From NCBI GenBank assembly GCA_002336895.1, contig DDFC01000010.1, positions 292,242-356,241 of the forward strand: a stretch of 64,000 bases of DNA. The letters run 5' to 3'. The DNA is from Verrucomicrobiaceae bacterium UBA1938 (GTDB taxonomy: Bacteria > Verrucomicrobiota > Verrucomicrobiia > Verrucomicrobiales > Verrucomicrobiaceae). The notes beneath the pieces are model-generated. The model ran no database searches. It was given only the letters and a program-made list of their open reading frames with translations, and had not been told where the DNA came from. Each line of letters starts with the position of its first letter. Positions within the stretch are counted from its first letter, which is position 1. A program made the position numbers and the translations under genes. Of the stretch, positions 52,820-60,240 are shown piece after piece.

Positions 52820-55267
52820 ATGCCCTCCATCCGTCATTTGCTCCTCATTGCCGCAGCCTGCGCCACTTCCGCCTTTGCTGCGTATCCCACCTTTACCGTC
52901 ACGAAGCCGAACGGCGCGCAGCGTGGCACGGAGGTGAAGCTGACGCTCACCGGCACGCAGCTGGATGACTTTGAAGCCCTGATGTTCTTCTCCCCGGGCT
53001 TCACGCAGAAGAGCGTGGAAAAGGTGGAGAAAAACAAGGTGGAGCTGACCATCGCCATCGCGCCGGAGGTGCCGCCGGGAAATCACCTGATGCGCATCCG
53101 CACCCGCACCGGCATCTCCCACGCACGCCAGTTCTTTGTGGGCATCTTCCCGAACGTGGACGAAAAGGAGCCGAACAGCGACTTTGACACCCCGCAGGTG
53201 GTGTCGATGAACTCCACCATCGAAGGCGTGGTGCAGAACGAGGACGTGGACTACTACCGCGTGAGCCTCAAGAAAGGCCAGCGCCTCTCCGTGGAAGTGG
53301 ACGGCCTGCGCCTCGGCTACACCGTCTTTGACCCCTATGTGGCCATCATCGACAAGGACCGCTTTGAAAAAGCCTCGTCTGACGACACCATCCTGCACCG
53401 CCAGGACGGCTACTGCTCCTACGTGGCCGAGGAAGATGGAGACTACACGGTGATGATCCGCGAGTCCTCCTACCGCGGCGGCGGCAACTCCTACTACCGC
53501 CTGCACATCGGCAGCTACCGCCGCCCGGACGTGGTCTTCCCAGCCGGTGGAAAGATCGCCACCAAGACCAAGGTGCGCTTCATCGAGAAGGACGGCTCCT
53601 TTGAAGAAGAGGCGCAGCTCCCGGCGGAAATTGATCCGGATTACATGATGTTCTCCAAGACGCAGGAGCCTGCGCCTTCCGGCAATCCCTTCCGTCTGGT
53701 GACGTTTGACAACGCCTTTGAAGCGGAGCCCAATGAAGACCAGGCCAAGGCCACGGCGGCTCCGGCCTCTCCCATCGCGCTGAACGGCATCATCGAAAAG
53801 CCCGGCGACGTGGACTACTTCAAGCTGCCGCTCAAGAAGGGCATGACGGTGGAGCTTCAGGCCTTTGCCCAGAGCATCGGCTCCCCGCTGGACAGCGTGG
53901 TGAATGTGTACAATGCCAAGGGCGGCTCCCTGAGCGGCAATGACGACGGCGGTGGCCGCCGCCGCCTGGACAGCAAGTTCAAGGTGAACATCCCTGCCGA
54001 TGGCGACTACTACGTGCGCGTGACGGACCATCTGGAGCGCGGTGGTCCGAATTTTGTCTATCGAATCGAGCTCATCACCGCTGAGCCGGAGGTCTTCTTT
54101 GCCTCCCCGCAGTACACGGTGAATGACAACAACTACCGCCAGTTCATCCCGGTGCCGAAAGGCGGCCGCTATGCCACGCTGGTGAACGTGACGCGCAACA
54201 ACGTCTCCGGCGACTTCAAGTTTGACGTGCAGAACATGCCGCAGGGCGTGAAGCTGCTGACGGACGTGGTGCCCAAGGACATCGGCAGCGCACCGCTGCT
54301 CTTTGAGGCCGCCCCCGAGGCCCCGCTGGGCCATCAGGTGGTGCCGATCACCCTCAGCGCCGTGGACCCAAACGTGAAGACCCGCGGCAAGCTGCGCCAG
54401 GAGTTTGACGTCGTGCGCAATGGCAACGTGGTCTATTACACCCAGATCGAAGACCGCCTGCCGGTGGCTGTGGTGGAGGAGGCTCCCTATTCCCTCGAAA
54501 TCGTCAAGCCCGCCGTGCCGCTGGTGAACAACGGCATCCTGGAGCTGAAGGTGGCCGCCAAGCGCAAGGAGGGCTTCAAGGCCCCGATCCGCGTGTTCAT
54601 GATCTGGAAGCCCAACGGCGTCAGCGCCCTCGGCGAGCAGACCATCCCCGAAGGCCAGAATGAGTGCACCTTCCAGCTGGACGCAAACTCCGCCGCACCT
54701 GCGGGCAAATGGAACTTTACCGTGATGGGCGAGGCCGATGGTGGCAGCGGCCGCATCTACAATGCATCTCCCTTCACCCAAGTGGAAACCGCGCCCGCCT
54801 ACCTGACGGCACCTGCCATCCCGCTCGTCGCCGTGGAGCAGGGCAAGGAGGCCGTGATGGTGGCCAAGCTGGAGCACCTGCAGCCCTTTGAGGGCGAAGC
54901 CAATGCCCAGGTGCTCGGCGTGCCGGACACCATCCCGATCGAGCCCGCCAAGATCACCAAGGACACGAAGGAAGTGGCCTTCAAGGTGAAGACGGATGCC
55001 AAGTCTCCCATCGGCAAGCAGGGCAATCTCTTTGTGCGTGTGGACATCCCTGTGAAGGGCACCAACACCACGACGATCCACCGCATCGCGCTGGGTTCCA
55101 TCCTGCGCATCGACGCCCCGCGCAAGGTGGTGACCCCGCCGCCCGCCGCCCCCGTGGTGGCCGCTGCCAAGCCCAAGGAAGAGGCCAAGCCCGCCGCCGC
55201 CCCTGCACCCAAAGTCCTCTCCCGCCTGGAGCAGCTCCGCATGGAAGCCTCCGGCGCGAAGAAGTAA
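52820..55267 (+). CDS. Secreted PPC-domain protein, 815 residues
   Basis: An 815-residue exported protein with signal peptide MPSIRHLLLIAAACATSAFA. It begins with an IPT-like domain (about 22-105), then two PPC (bacterial pre-peptidase C-terminal) domains: about 113-230, with VQNEDVDYYRVSLKKGQRL, and about 303-425, with KPGDVDYFKLPLKKGMTV. Several more beta domains follow, and a Pro/Ala/Lys-rich tail (about 765-800). Proteins of this layout are typical of Planctomycetes/Verrucomicrobia, often encoded near DUF1501 or cytochrome genes; no catalytic domain is visible. The ATG at 52820 starts the signal peptide. A strong terminator follows the stop. Confidence 0.85.
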   Translation: MPSIRHLLLIAAACATSAFAAYPTFTVTKPNGAQRGTEVKLTLTGTQLDDFEALMFFSPGFTQKSVEKVEKNKVELTIAIAPEVPPGNHLMRIRTRTGISHARQFFVGIFPNVDEKEPNSDFDTPQVVSMNSTIEGVVQNEDVDYYRVSLKKGQRLSVEVDGLRLGYTVFDPYVAIIDKDRFEKASSDDTILHRQDGYCSYVAEEDGDYTVMIRESSYRGGGNSYYRLHIGSYRRPDVVFPAGGKIATKTKVRFIEKDGSFEEEAQLPAEIDPDYMMFSKTQEPAPSGNPFRLVTFDNAFEAEPNEDQAKATAAPASPIALNGIIEKPGDVDYFKLPLKKGMTVELQAFAQSIGSPLDSVVNVYNAKGGSLSGNDDGGGRRRLDSKFKVNIPADGDYYVRVTDHLERGGPNFVYRIELITAEPEVFFASPQYTVNDNNYRQFIPVPKGGRYATLVNVTRNNVSGDFKFDVQNMPQGVKLLTDVVPKDIGSAPLLFEAAPEAPLGHQVVPITLSAVDPNVKTRGKLRQEFDVVRNGNVVYYTQIEDRLPVAVVEEAPYSLEIVKPAVPLVNNGILELKVAAKRKEGFKAPIRVFMIWKPNGVSALGEQTIPEGQNECTFQLDANSAAPAGKWNFTVMGEADGGSGRIYNASPFTQVETAPAYLTAPAIPLVAVEQGKEAVMVAKLEHLQPFEGEANAQVLGVPDTIPIEPAKITKDTKEVAFKVKTDAKSPIGKQGNLFVRVDIPVKGTNTTTIHRIALGSILRIDAPRKVVTPPPAAPVVAAAKPKEEAKPAAAPAPKVLSRLEQLRMEASGAKK

Positions 55268-55294
55268 CGGACTGAGCCAAAGAACAAAGATTTC

Positions 55295-55324
55295 CGGCCG
55301 GGGCGTCGCCGCCCCGGCCGTTTG
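55295..55324 (+). terminator. Intrinsic terminator after PPC gene
   Basis: A perfect 11-bp stem: CGGCCGGGGCG (55295-55305) and CGCCCCGGCCG (55310-55320), loop TCGC, followed by TTTG. It lies 27 bases after the stop codon. Confidence 0.85.
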
Positions 55325-55505
55325 TGCATCTCGGGCGGATGGGAAGATGCTGAGCACGCTGCGCCTGCGGCTGCTGATGCATGACGAAATTCCCCCAGCG
55401 CGTGAATTGCTCCATGCTGGCGTGGCGTGCGCTGGAGCAGGCGCTGGAGGGGAAGAGTTTTTAGAAGTCCGGGGTTAGTTTTGTTTCCAGTTAAATTTCT
55501 AATAT

Positions 55506-56501
55506 CTATACGTAAAGGCCGCCGAAAGCCGAATGCTTCATAGTGATATTTCCAGATTTCGTTCGACCTCTATCAAACTCGAACCCGTCACCAACCTTTA
55601 CCGATGCTCCGTGACGCAGATAGAAGTGGCCACGGAGACTGGCGCAAGTCTTGTTTAGTAGCTCTAGGTCTATGACTGGGCGTGCTTCCTCGTTGAAGAT
55701 AAGAAGCCTGTGCGGGCTTCTTTCGATGCGGAAGCAATTCTTCTCATTGATCGTGAACGTATTTCGTACCACTTCTGCAATGATGCGGCCATCTGCACTG
55801 AACATTTTTGCATTCAACCAGAACTCATCCCCCTCTTTTCCAACAACCATCATGTCCTCACCATTTTGATTGATTACGACATGTGGAAACTTCTTCGCGA
55901 TGCATGTGCAGTCAGCTCCCATTAGAATGATGAAATCTGCAATAGAGGACGCTTGTGAAAGTTCGCTCGGCGTCGGCTTTGTTCCTGGAGTCAACAGTCC
56001 GGTATTGGGGCGCATAATTTGCGCTAGCTGTTCTAGGAAAGCATTAGCTTCTTTTGGAGTCGTTAACAAACAGGATACATCCACTTGGTGGCTAGATACT
56101 TGACAGGCTGAGAGCAGCTTTCTGTACTCCTGCTCCCGTTCCTCTGTCTGCCAGTTGACGTAAAGGAATTGCGCCAAGGAGCCTTTGATGGGGGCGTCGT
56201 CGAGGCGCACGGGAAGGAAGCGGCGTTCCTTGTTCAGCGGGTCGCGAAAACGGAACGTGCCGGACTCCAACTTTGCCCAGTCTGAGCCGAAGGCATTCGC
56301 GGACATGCAGAGCACCAGCACGCGGGAGTGCTCCAGACCTTCTTCGATCTTGGCCGGGATGCTGTCGCCGGGTTTAAGGATCCATTCATCGAACCACACC
56401 CTCACTCCGTCCTTCTTCAATCGCTCGGCGATGTCGCGGACGACTTTCTTGTCCTTGCTGCTGTGGCTGAGGAAGACGTCGTATTGGAAATCGTCGGGCA
56501 T
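55506..56501 (-). CDS. TIR-domain protein with unrecognised C-terminal module
   Basis: A 331-residue soluble protein. Residues 6-140 form a TIR domain: YDVFLSHSSKDKKVVRDIA, VWFDEWILKPGDSIPAKIEEGL, and SDWAKLESGTF, where Glu79 sits four residues after Trp75, the position of the catalytic glutamate of NAD-cleaving TIR domains; FLPVRLDD follows. From about 185 to 331 is a second domain (VVINQNGEDMMVVG; GRIIAEVVRNTFTINEKNCFRIERS; VIDLELLNK) which I do not recognise as a named family; it may sense a ligand or sit on a beta-rich support. Bacterial TIR proteins often take part in anti-phage defence by NAD depletion, which is the inferred role here. It is transcribed away from the neighbouring TA pair. 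Confidence 0.82.
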   Translation of the reverse strand: MPDDFQYDVFLSHSSKDKKVVRDIAERLKKDGVRVWFDEWILKPGDSIPAKIEEGLEHSRVLVLCMSANAFGSDWAKLESGTFRFRDPLNKERRFLPVRLDDAPIKGSLAQFLYVNWQTEEREQEYRKLLSACQVSSHQVDVSCLLTTPKEANAFLEQLAQIMRPNTGLLTPGTKPTPSELSQASSIADFIILMGADCTCIAKKFPHVVINQNGEDMMVVGKEGDEFWLNAKMFSADGRIIAEVVRNTFTINEKNCFRIERSPHRLLIFNEEARPVIDLELLNKTCASLRGHFYLRHGASVKVGDGFEFDRGRTKSGNITMKHSAFGGLYV

Positions 56502-56591
56502 TGGGTGGCGCTGTTAGGTGATTGTCCGATCAGGGTTGCGCCATCAAAGCGGAAACAGGTGGGATGGCAAGAGGTTGTACCTGAGGGCTGA

Positions 56592-56652
56592 GCCGAAAAA
56601 GGGGAAAGAAGGGAAAAAATCAGAGGGGGCTTCTTTTTTGACCTTTTTCGGC
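56592..56652. other. Long hairpin between TIR gene and toxin-antitoxin pair
   Basis: GCCGAAAAAGG (56592-56602) pairs perfectly with CCTTTTTCGGC (56642-56652), and an inner AAAGAAG/CTTCTTT stem (56605-56611, 56630-56636) extends it. A smaller CCACATCAGTGG hairpin follows at 56655-56666. It stands in the shared upstream region of divergent genes, where a terminator is not expected. Confidence 0.7.
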
Positions 56653-56681
56653 CAACCACATCAGTGGTGGAAGACAAAGGG

Positions 56682-56709
56682 TTGTCAGGTTTGGTTCGAG
56701 GCGTATTTT
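56682..56709 (+). promoter_or_regulatory. Promoter for UPF0175/PIN toxin-antitoxin operon
   Basis: TTGTCA (56682-56687; five of six consensus bases) and TATTTT (56704-56709; four of six) are 16 bases apart. The expected transcript start is at or next to the ATG at 56715, so the mRNA would be leaderless from that start, or have a 12-base leader if the ATG at 56727 is used. Confidence 0.55.
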
Positions 56710-56714
56710 GAATC

Positions 56715-56981
56715 ATGACACTGACCATGACCATTCCGGACAGACTCGCTGCCTCCATCGGCAGTGCGGTCGATGAGGTGCGCCGTCGGTTCATCGAGGG
56801 CTACGCGGTGCAGGCCTATCGTTCCGGCACGTTTTCGACGGCTCAGGTGCGTGAACTGCTCGGCCACGCTTCGCGCTGGGAGACGGAAGATTTTCTTGCC
56901 GCTCAAGGTGCCTGGCCTGATCCGACTGCCAGTGAAGTGCTGGATGATCTGAGCAACCTTCGCGATCTTCGTGCCAAGTGA
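56715..56981 (+). CDS. UPF0175 family antitoxin-like protein
   Basis: An 88-residue protein of the UPF0175 family: ALA-rich N-terminus, RRRFIEGYAVQAYRSGTFST, then the helix-turn-helix-like AQVRELLGHASRWETEDFLAA. UPF0175 proteins act as antitoxins for DUF3368 PIN toxins, and here the toxin gene follows with a four-base overlap (GTGA). The start at 56715 (MTLTMTIPDRLAA) could also be at 56727 (MTIPDRLAA); the latter fits the family better and leaves a short leader. Confidence 0.85.
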   Translation: MTLTMTIPDRLAASIGSAVDEVRRRFIEGYAVQAYRSGTFSTAQVRELLGHASRWETEDFLAAQGAWPDPTASEVLDDLSNLRDLRAK

Positions 56982-57454
56982 TTGTCATCAGCGATACTTC
57001 TCCGCTGTGCTATCTCGTTGTCATCGGCCATGTTGAGGTGCTGCCTGTGCTTTATGGCCGCATTTTATGCCCGCCAGAGGTGGTCGCAGAATGCAAGCAT
57101 CCGCAATCACCTGCCGCACTGAGAGAGTGGATCGCCGCGCCGCCAGACTGGCTGGTTGTGGTTTCATGTGCTTCTTCATGGACTCACAGCGAACTGGACA
57201 GCTTGGATGAGGGGGAAGTCGCCGCCATTCGCCTGGCTCATGATCAAGCCGCTGATCTGCTGCTTATGGATGAGCGCAAAGGCCGTCAGATTGCGCAACG
57301 TCTTGGGTTCCGTGTCTCTGGTGTTCTAGCCGTCATCGCAGATGCGGCGCGACTCAAGCTGCTCGATTTTGACCAGGCCATATCTAAGCTGACCCAGGAT
57401 ACCAACTTCCGCGTATCTCCAACAGTGATCGAAGCCGTTCGTTCACAACTGTAG
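56978..57454 (+). CDS. DUF3368 PIN-domain toxin
   Basis: A 158-residue PIN-domain protein of the DUF3368 type, which would cleave RNA as the toxin partner of the preceding UPF0175 antitoxin. Visible features are the N-terminal ISDTSPLCYL (first active-site Asp), VLPVLYGRILCPPEVVAE, LDEGEVAAIRLA (DxGE), and LLMDERKGRQIAQRLGF (acidic residue of the last motif). It starts at GTG 56978 overlapping the antitoxin stop by four bases, so the pair is translationally coupled. The frame is intact, unlike the other PIN gene in this window. Confidence 0.88.
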   Translation: MIVISDTSPLCYLVVIGHVEVLPVLYGRILCPPEVVAECKHPQSPAALREWIAAPPDWLVVVSCASSWTHSELDSLDEGEVAAIRLAHDQAADLLLMDERKGRQIAQRLGFRVSGVLAVIADAARLKLLDFDQAISKLTQDTNFRVSPTVIEAVRSQL

Positions 57455-57462
57455 CCATACCC

Positions 57463-58275
57463 ATGCCTGAACTCCCTGAAGTCGAAACCACGCTGCGCGG
57501 TGTGCTGCCGCATGTGATTGGGAAGAAGGTGCGGGAGGTGATGGTGAGGGATAAACGGATGCGGTGGCCGGTGCCGGATGAGATTCATGAGATGGAGGGC
57601 TGCCGCATTGAGTCGGGGGAGCGGCGGGCGAAGTACATGCTGTTTGGCACGGCCAAGGGAACTCTGCTGCTGCATCTGGGCATGTCGGGAAATCTGCGGG
57701 TGCTGCCGGCGGACACGCCGTTCAAGAAGCATGATCATCTGGCGATCACGATGGAGGATGGCAGGCAGCTACGGCTGCATGATCCGCGCCGGTTTGGGGC
57801 GGCGCTGTGGATCGAGGGAGATCCGGCGGAGCATGCGCTGCTGAAGGATCTGGGGCCGGAGCCGCTGGGAGATGAGTTTACGGTGGAGACTTTGCACGCG
57901 GCGTGCGCCGGAAAGACGGCGGCGATCAAGCAGGTGATCATGGACGCGCATGTGGTGGTGGGCGTGGGAAACATCTACGCGAGCGAGGCGCTCTTCATGG
58001 CGGGCATTGATCCGCGTCAGGCGGCGGGGAAGGTGACGAAGCCGAAGCTGGTCAAGCTGGTGCAGGCCATCCGCAAGGTGCTGGCGGCTTCGATCAAGAT
58101 GGGTGGCACGACGCTGCGCGATTTTGTGAACGAGAGCGGTGAGCCGGGTTACTTCAAGCAGACGCTGCGCGTGTATGACCGCGAGGGCGAGCCCTGCCGC
58201 GTGTGCGAGACACCAGTGAAGCGCATCGTGCAGGGGCAAAGGGCGACGTATTTCTGCCCGAAGTGCCAGAAGTAG
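57463..58275 (+). CDS. mutM: Formamidopyrimidine-DNA glycosylase
   Basis: Removes 8-oxoguanine and formamidopyrimidines from DNA and cuts the backbone. The 270-residue protein has the N-terminal MPELPEVETTLRG (Pro2 nucleophile, Glu3), the central RRAKYMLFG with the catalytic Lys, LHLGMSGNLRV, the VGVGNIYASEALF helix-two-turn-helix, and the C-terminal zinc finger CRVCETPVKRIVQGQRATYF-CPKC. Length matches the E. coli enzyme (269). It begins eight bases after the PIN toxin stop. It is convergent with the rlmM-like gene. Confidence 0.97.
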   Translation: MPELPEVETTLRGVLPHVIGKKVREVMVRDKRMRWPVPDEIHEMEGCRIESGERRAKYMLFGTAKGTLLLHLGMSGNLRVLPADTPFKKHDHLAITMEDGRQLRLHDPRRFGAALWIEGDPAEHALLKDLGPEPLGDEFTVETLHAACAGKTAAIKQVIMDAHVVVGVGNIYASEALFMAGIDPRQAAGKVTKPKLVKLVQAIRKVLAASIKMGGTTLRDFVNESGEPGYFKQTLRVYDREGEPCRVCETPVKRIVQGQRATYFCPKCQK

Positions 58276-58311
58276 TGCGGGCAATCCTGCCGCGTTTGAG
58301 CGCGCTACTTC
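58269..58311. terminator. Bidirectional hairpin between mutM and rlmM-like gene
   Basis: GAAGTAGTGCG (58269-58279) pairs with CGCGCTACTTC (58301-58311) with one wobble, and GGCA/TGCC (58280-58283, 58288-58291) forms an inner stem. The mutM stop codon lies inside the stem, and the rlmM stop overlaps its right end. No T-run is present. Confidence 0.45.
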
Positions 58312-59353
58312 ACCCTGCGGTGACGCAGATCTCCCGCCGATTCCCCGCGAGCTGGGTGGCGAAGACGGGCTGCGGGGCAAAGGAGCGGATGGCCTCGATG
58401 AACTCGTGGGCGCGGTCTTCCAGGGCAGGGGAGTTGAGCTTCAGGGTGAGGATCATGCGGCGTGCCTGCACGGCGGACTGGATGCGGCGGATCTCGGGGA
58501 TGACCTGGGGCGGGGAGAGATTGATGTCGCAGAGCAGCAGGGCGATGTCTTGCGGCAGGTCGTCCAGATGCACGCGGCCCACGGGGGCGCGCCAGTGCTC
58601 AAAGCGGGCGCGCTTTTCCTGCGCCAGTTTATCGACACGCGGGTCCATCTCTCCGGTATCGATGCCGAGGACGTTCATGCCGCGCTGCAGCATGGCGTAG
58701 GTGGCTCCGCCGGGGGCGCAGCCGAGATCCACGGTGGTGTGGCCGCGTGCGTCCATCTTGTCCCAGCCGCGCCAGGCGAGGGCCTGCTCCAGCTTGAGCC
58801 AGGCGCGCGAGGGCACGTCCTCCGGCAGGGTGATGCGCGGCAGGCCGCCCGGCTGGGTGTGCATGCCGGGCTGGTGCTGATGGCAGCCGAGAAAGAGAGG
58901 CTCGTCAGCGGTTTCTCCCACGATGACGTCCAGGACCAGATCGCCCGTGGCAAAGGGAAGTCGTGTCTCCAGCAGCACGCCTGCTTGCTGCAGTGCGCGG
59001 GAGATGTCTGCGGTCAGCTCGTCCATGCGCTGCCAGTCGGCGGCGGGCACGCCATCCTCATCCGTCACACGGGGAAAGACATGCAGGCGCACGGTGCGGC
59101 GGCCTGCGTACTGGCGGGCCTGCTCCACGAGCTCGGGCACCGATTTGCACAGGCCGATGGAGATGCCGCTGACGCGTGCAAAGTGGCTCAGGCTGCCGGG
59201 TGGGACAAAGTCCGGGTGGCGCAGCTTCCAGGTGATGAACTGCGGCTTCATGAAGGCGGGCGTGAGCTCGCCGGAGAAGTGGGCGGCGATGTCGCGCTTG
59301 AGCGCGGGCTCGGAGCCTGCGCGGCAGGTGGTGAAGCGGAAGGGGGCGTTCAT
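58310..59353 (-). CDS. rlmM: RlmM-like 23S rRNA ribose methyltransferase
   Basis: Likely SAM-dependent 2'-O-methyltransferase for C2498 of 23S rRNA. The 347-residue product has the N-terminal THUMP-like part (about 1-90), then the FtsJ-like domain with SRAWLKLEQAL (catalytic Lys), TVDLGCAPGGATYAML (SAM-binding), LLLCDINLSPPQ (catalytic Asp), and LTLKLNSP (second catalytic Lys). E. coli RlmM is 366 residues. Start at 59353, MNAPFRFTTCRAGSEPALK. Specificity for C2498 is inferred from family resemblance. Confidence 0.85.
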   Translation of the reverse strand: MNAPFRFTTCRAGSEPALKRDIAAHFSGELTPAFMKPQFITWKLRHPDFVPPGSLSHFARVSGISIGLCKSVPELVEQARQYAGRRTVRLHVFPRVTDEDGVPAADWQRMDELTADISRALQQAGVLLETRLPFATGDLVLDVIVGETADEPLFLGCHQHQPGMHTQPGGLPRITLPEDVPSRAWLKLEQALAWRGWDKMDARGHTTVDLGCAPGGATYAMLQRGMNVLGIDTGEMDPRVDKLAQEKRARFEHWRAPVGRVHLDDLPQDIALLLCDINLSPPQVIPEIRRIQSAVQARRMILTLKLNSPALEDRAHEFIEAIRSFAPQPVFATQLAGNRREICVTAG

Positions 59354-59574
59354 GAGGGAGAAAGGGGAAATTTCAGAAACGGGTATGTCGGCTCAATGGC
59401 GTAAAGCTAGGCAGAGTCGATTGCGAAGGTGTGTTTTTCACAACGCGAATGAGCGCGAACAACCGCGAATTTTTCACGAATTTCAGAGTCCGGAATTCCT
59501 CTGAATTCGCGGTCATTCGTGGCCATTCGCGTTTAAAATCTCAAATGTGTTCCGCAGGCAATGCAGTCTTGTTT
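59354..59574. repeat. Intergenic region with GCGAATG-type inverted repeats
   Basis: No gene. Units related to CGCGAATG and AACCGCGAATTTTTCACGAATT at about 59445-59480 are mirrored by GAATTCGCGGTCATTCG and GGCCATTCGCG at about 59503-59531, forming an imperfect palindrome of about 90 bases. It looks like a dispersed intergenic repeat. Confidence 0.5.
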
Positions 59575-59610
59575 TCAGCAAAAAAGAAAGGCGGAGCCTA
59601 GGCTCCGCCC
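59575..59610 (-). terminator. Intrinsic terminator of the cytochrome gene
   Basis: GGCGGAGCC (59590-59598), TA, GGCTCCGCC (59601-59609) form a perfect 9-bp stem. Read on the minus strand it is followed by TTTCTTTTTTG, a proper T-run. It lies 31 bases after the end of the minus-strand cytochrome gene. Confidence 0.9.
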
Positions 59611-59640
59611 TTCGTGGTGAGATGTTGTCAGGCTGAAAAC

Positions 59641-60075
59641 TTATTCCACACCCTTCCAGGCACCGAAGTTCGCGCCTTCGGAGATCCACTTCTTGATGAG
59701 GTCGATGTTGGCGGGGGAGACGCGGTCGCCCTTGCCTTCCGGGGGCATGGCGAGATCGTCGCTGTCCGGGAGGGCCATGGTCTTCACCAGCCAGCTGGCT
59801 TCGGGCTTGCCAGCCACGACGTTTTCATTCGGGTATTCCTTGCCGCCCTTCATGATGACCGCAGCGCCGTCCAGACGCAGGCCGCCTTTGGGCTTCTTGA
59901 TCTTGCCGCCGTCTTCATGCTCCTTCTCGTGGCACTTGAAGCAGCTTTCTTTCAGGACGGGAAGCACCTGCTTTTCAAAGTCCACCTTGCCTGCGTCCTG
60001 CGCACGGGTGGTGGAGGTGGTGGAAACGCCGAGGGCGAGCACGGCAGCGAGGGTGAGGGCGAGTGTAGGTTTCAT
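59641..60075 (-). CDS. Planctomycete-type cytochrome c domain protein
   Basis: A 144-residue exported protein with signal peptide MKPTLALTLAAVLALGVSTTSTTRA. It has one heme-binding motif, CFKCH, near residue 45, in the context FEKQVLPVLKESCFKCHEKE, and a later AMPPEGKG that could supply the axial Met. This short single-heme form is common as a small periplasmic protein in Planctomycetes and Verrucomicrobia, often as a fragment of larger PSCyt proteins. Electron partner and substrate are unknown. The start at 60075 begins the signal peptide. It is divergent from ftsK. Confidence 0.87.
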   Translation of the reverse strand: MKPTLALTLAAVLALGVSTTSTTRAQDAGKVDFEKQVLPVLKESCFKCHEKEHEDGGKIKKPKGGLRLDGAAVIMKGGKEYPNENVVAGKPEASWLVKTMALPDSDDLAMPPEGKGDRVSPANIDLIKKWISEGANFGAWKGVE

Positions 60076-60240
60076 TGGAGGGTTGAGATAAGACGAGGAG
60101 ACCCGCAAAGATGTTCGCGGGAATTTTGGCGGTCAAGCCGCTTCCCGGCGGGGATCGAAGCCGATTCATAAAAGTGGGGCAAGGTAAATATTTTGGTAGC
60201 CTTAAATTATTTCGTCTGGCAGATTCCCATAATTACTGTC

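Noticed and set aside
55349..55479. Short open frames (27 and about 43 codons) after the PPC gene terminator
   Set aside because: They overlap each other in different frames, have no clear ribosome-binding site and no recognisable features.
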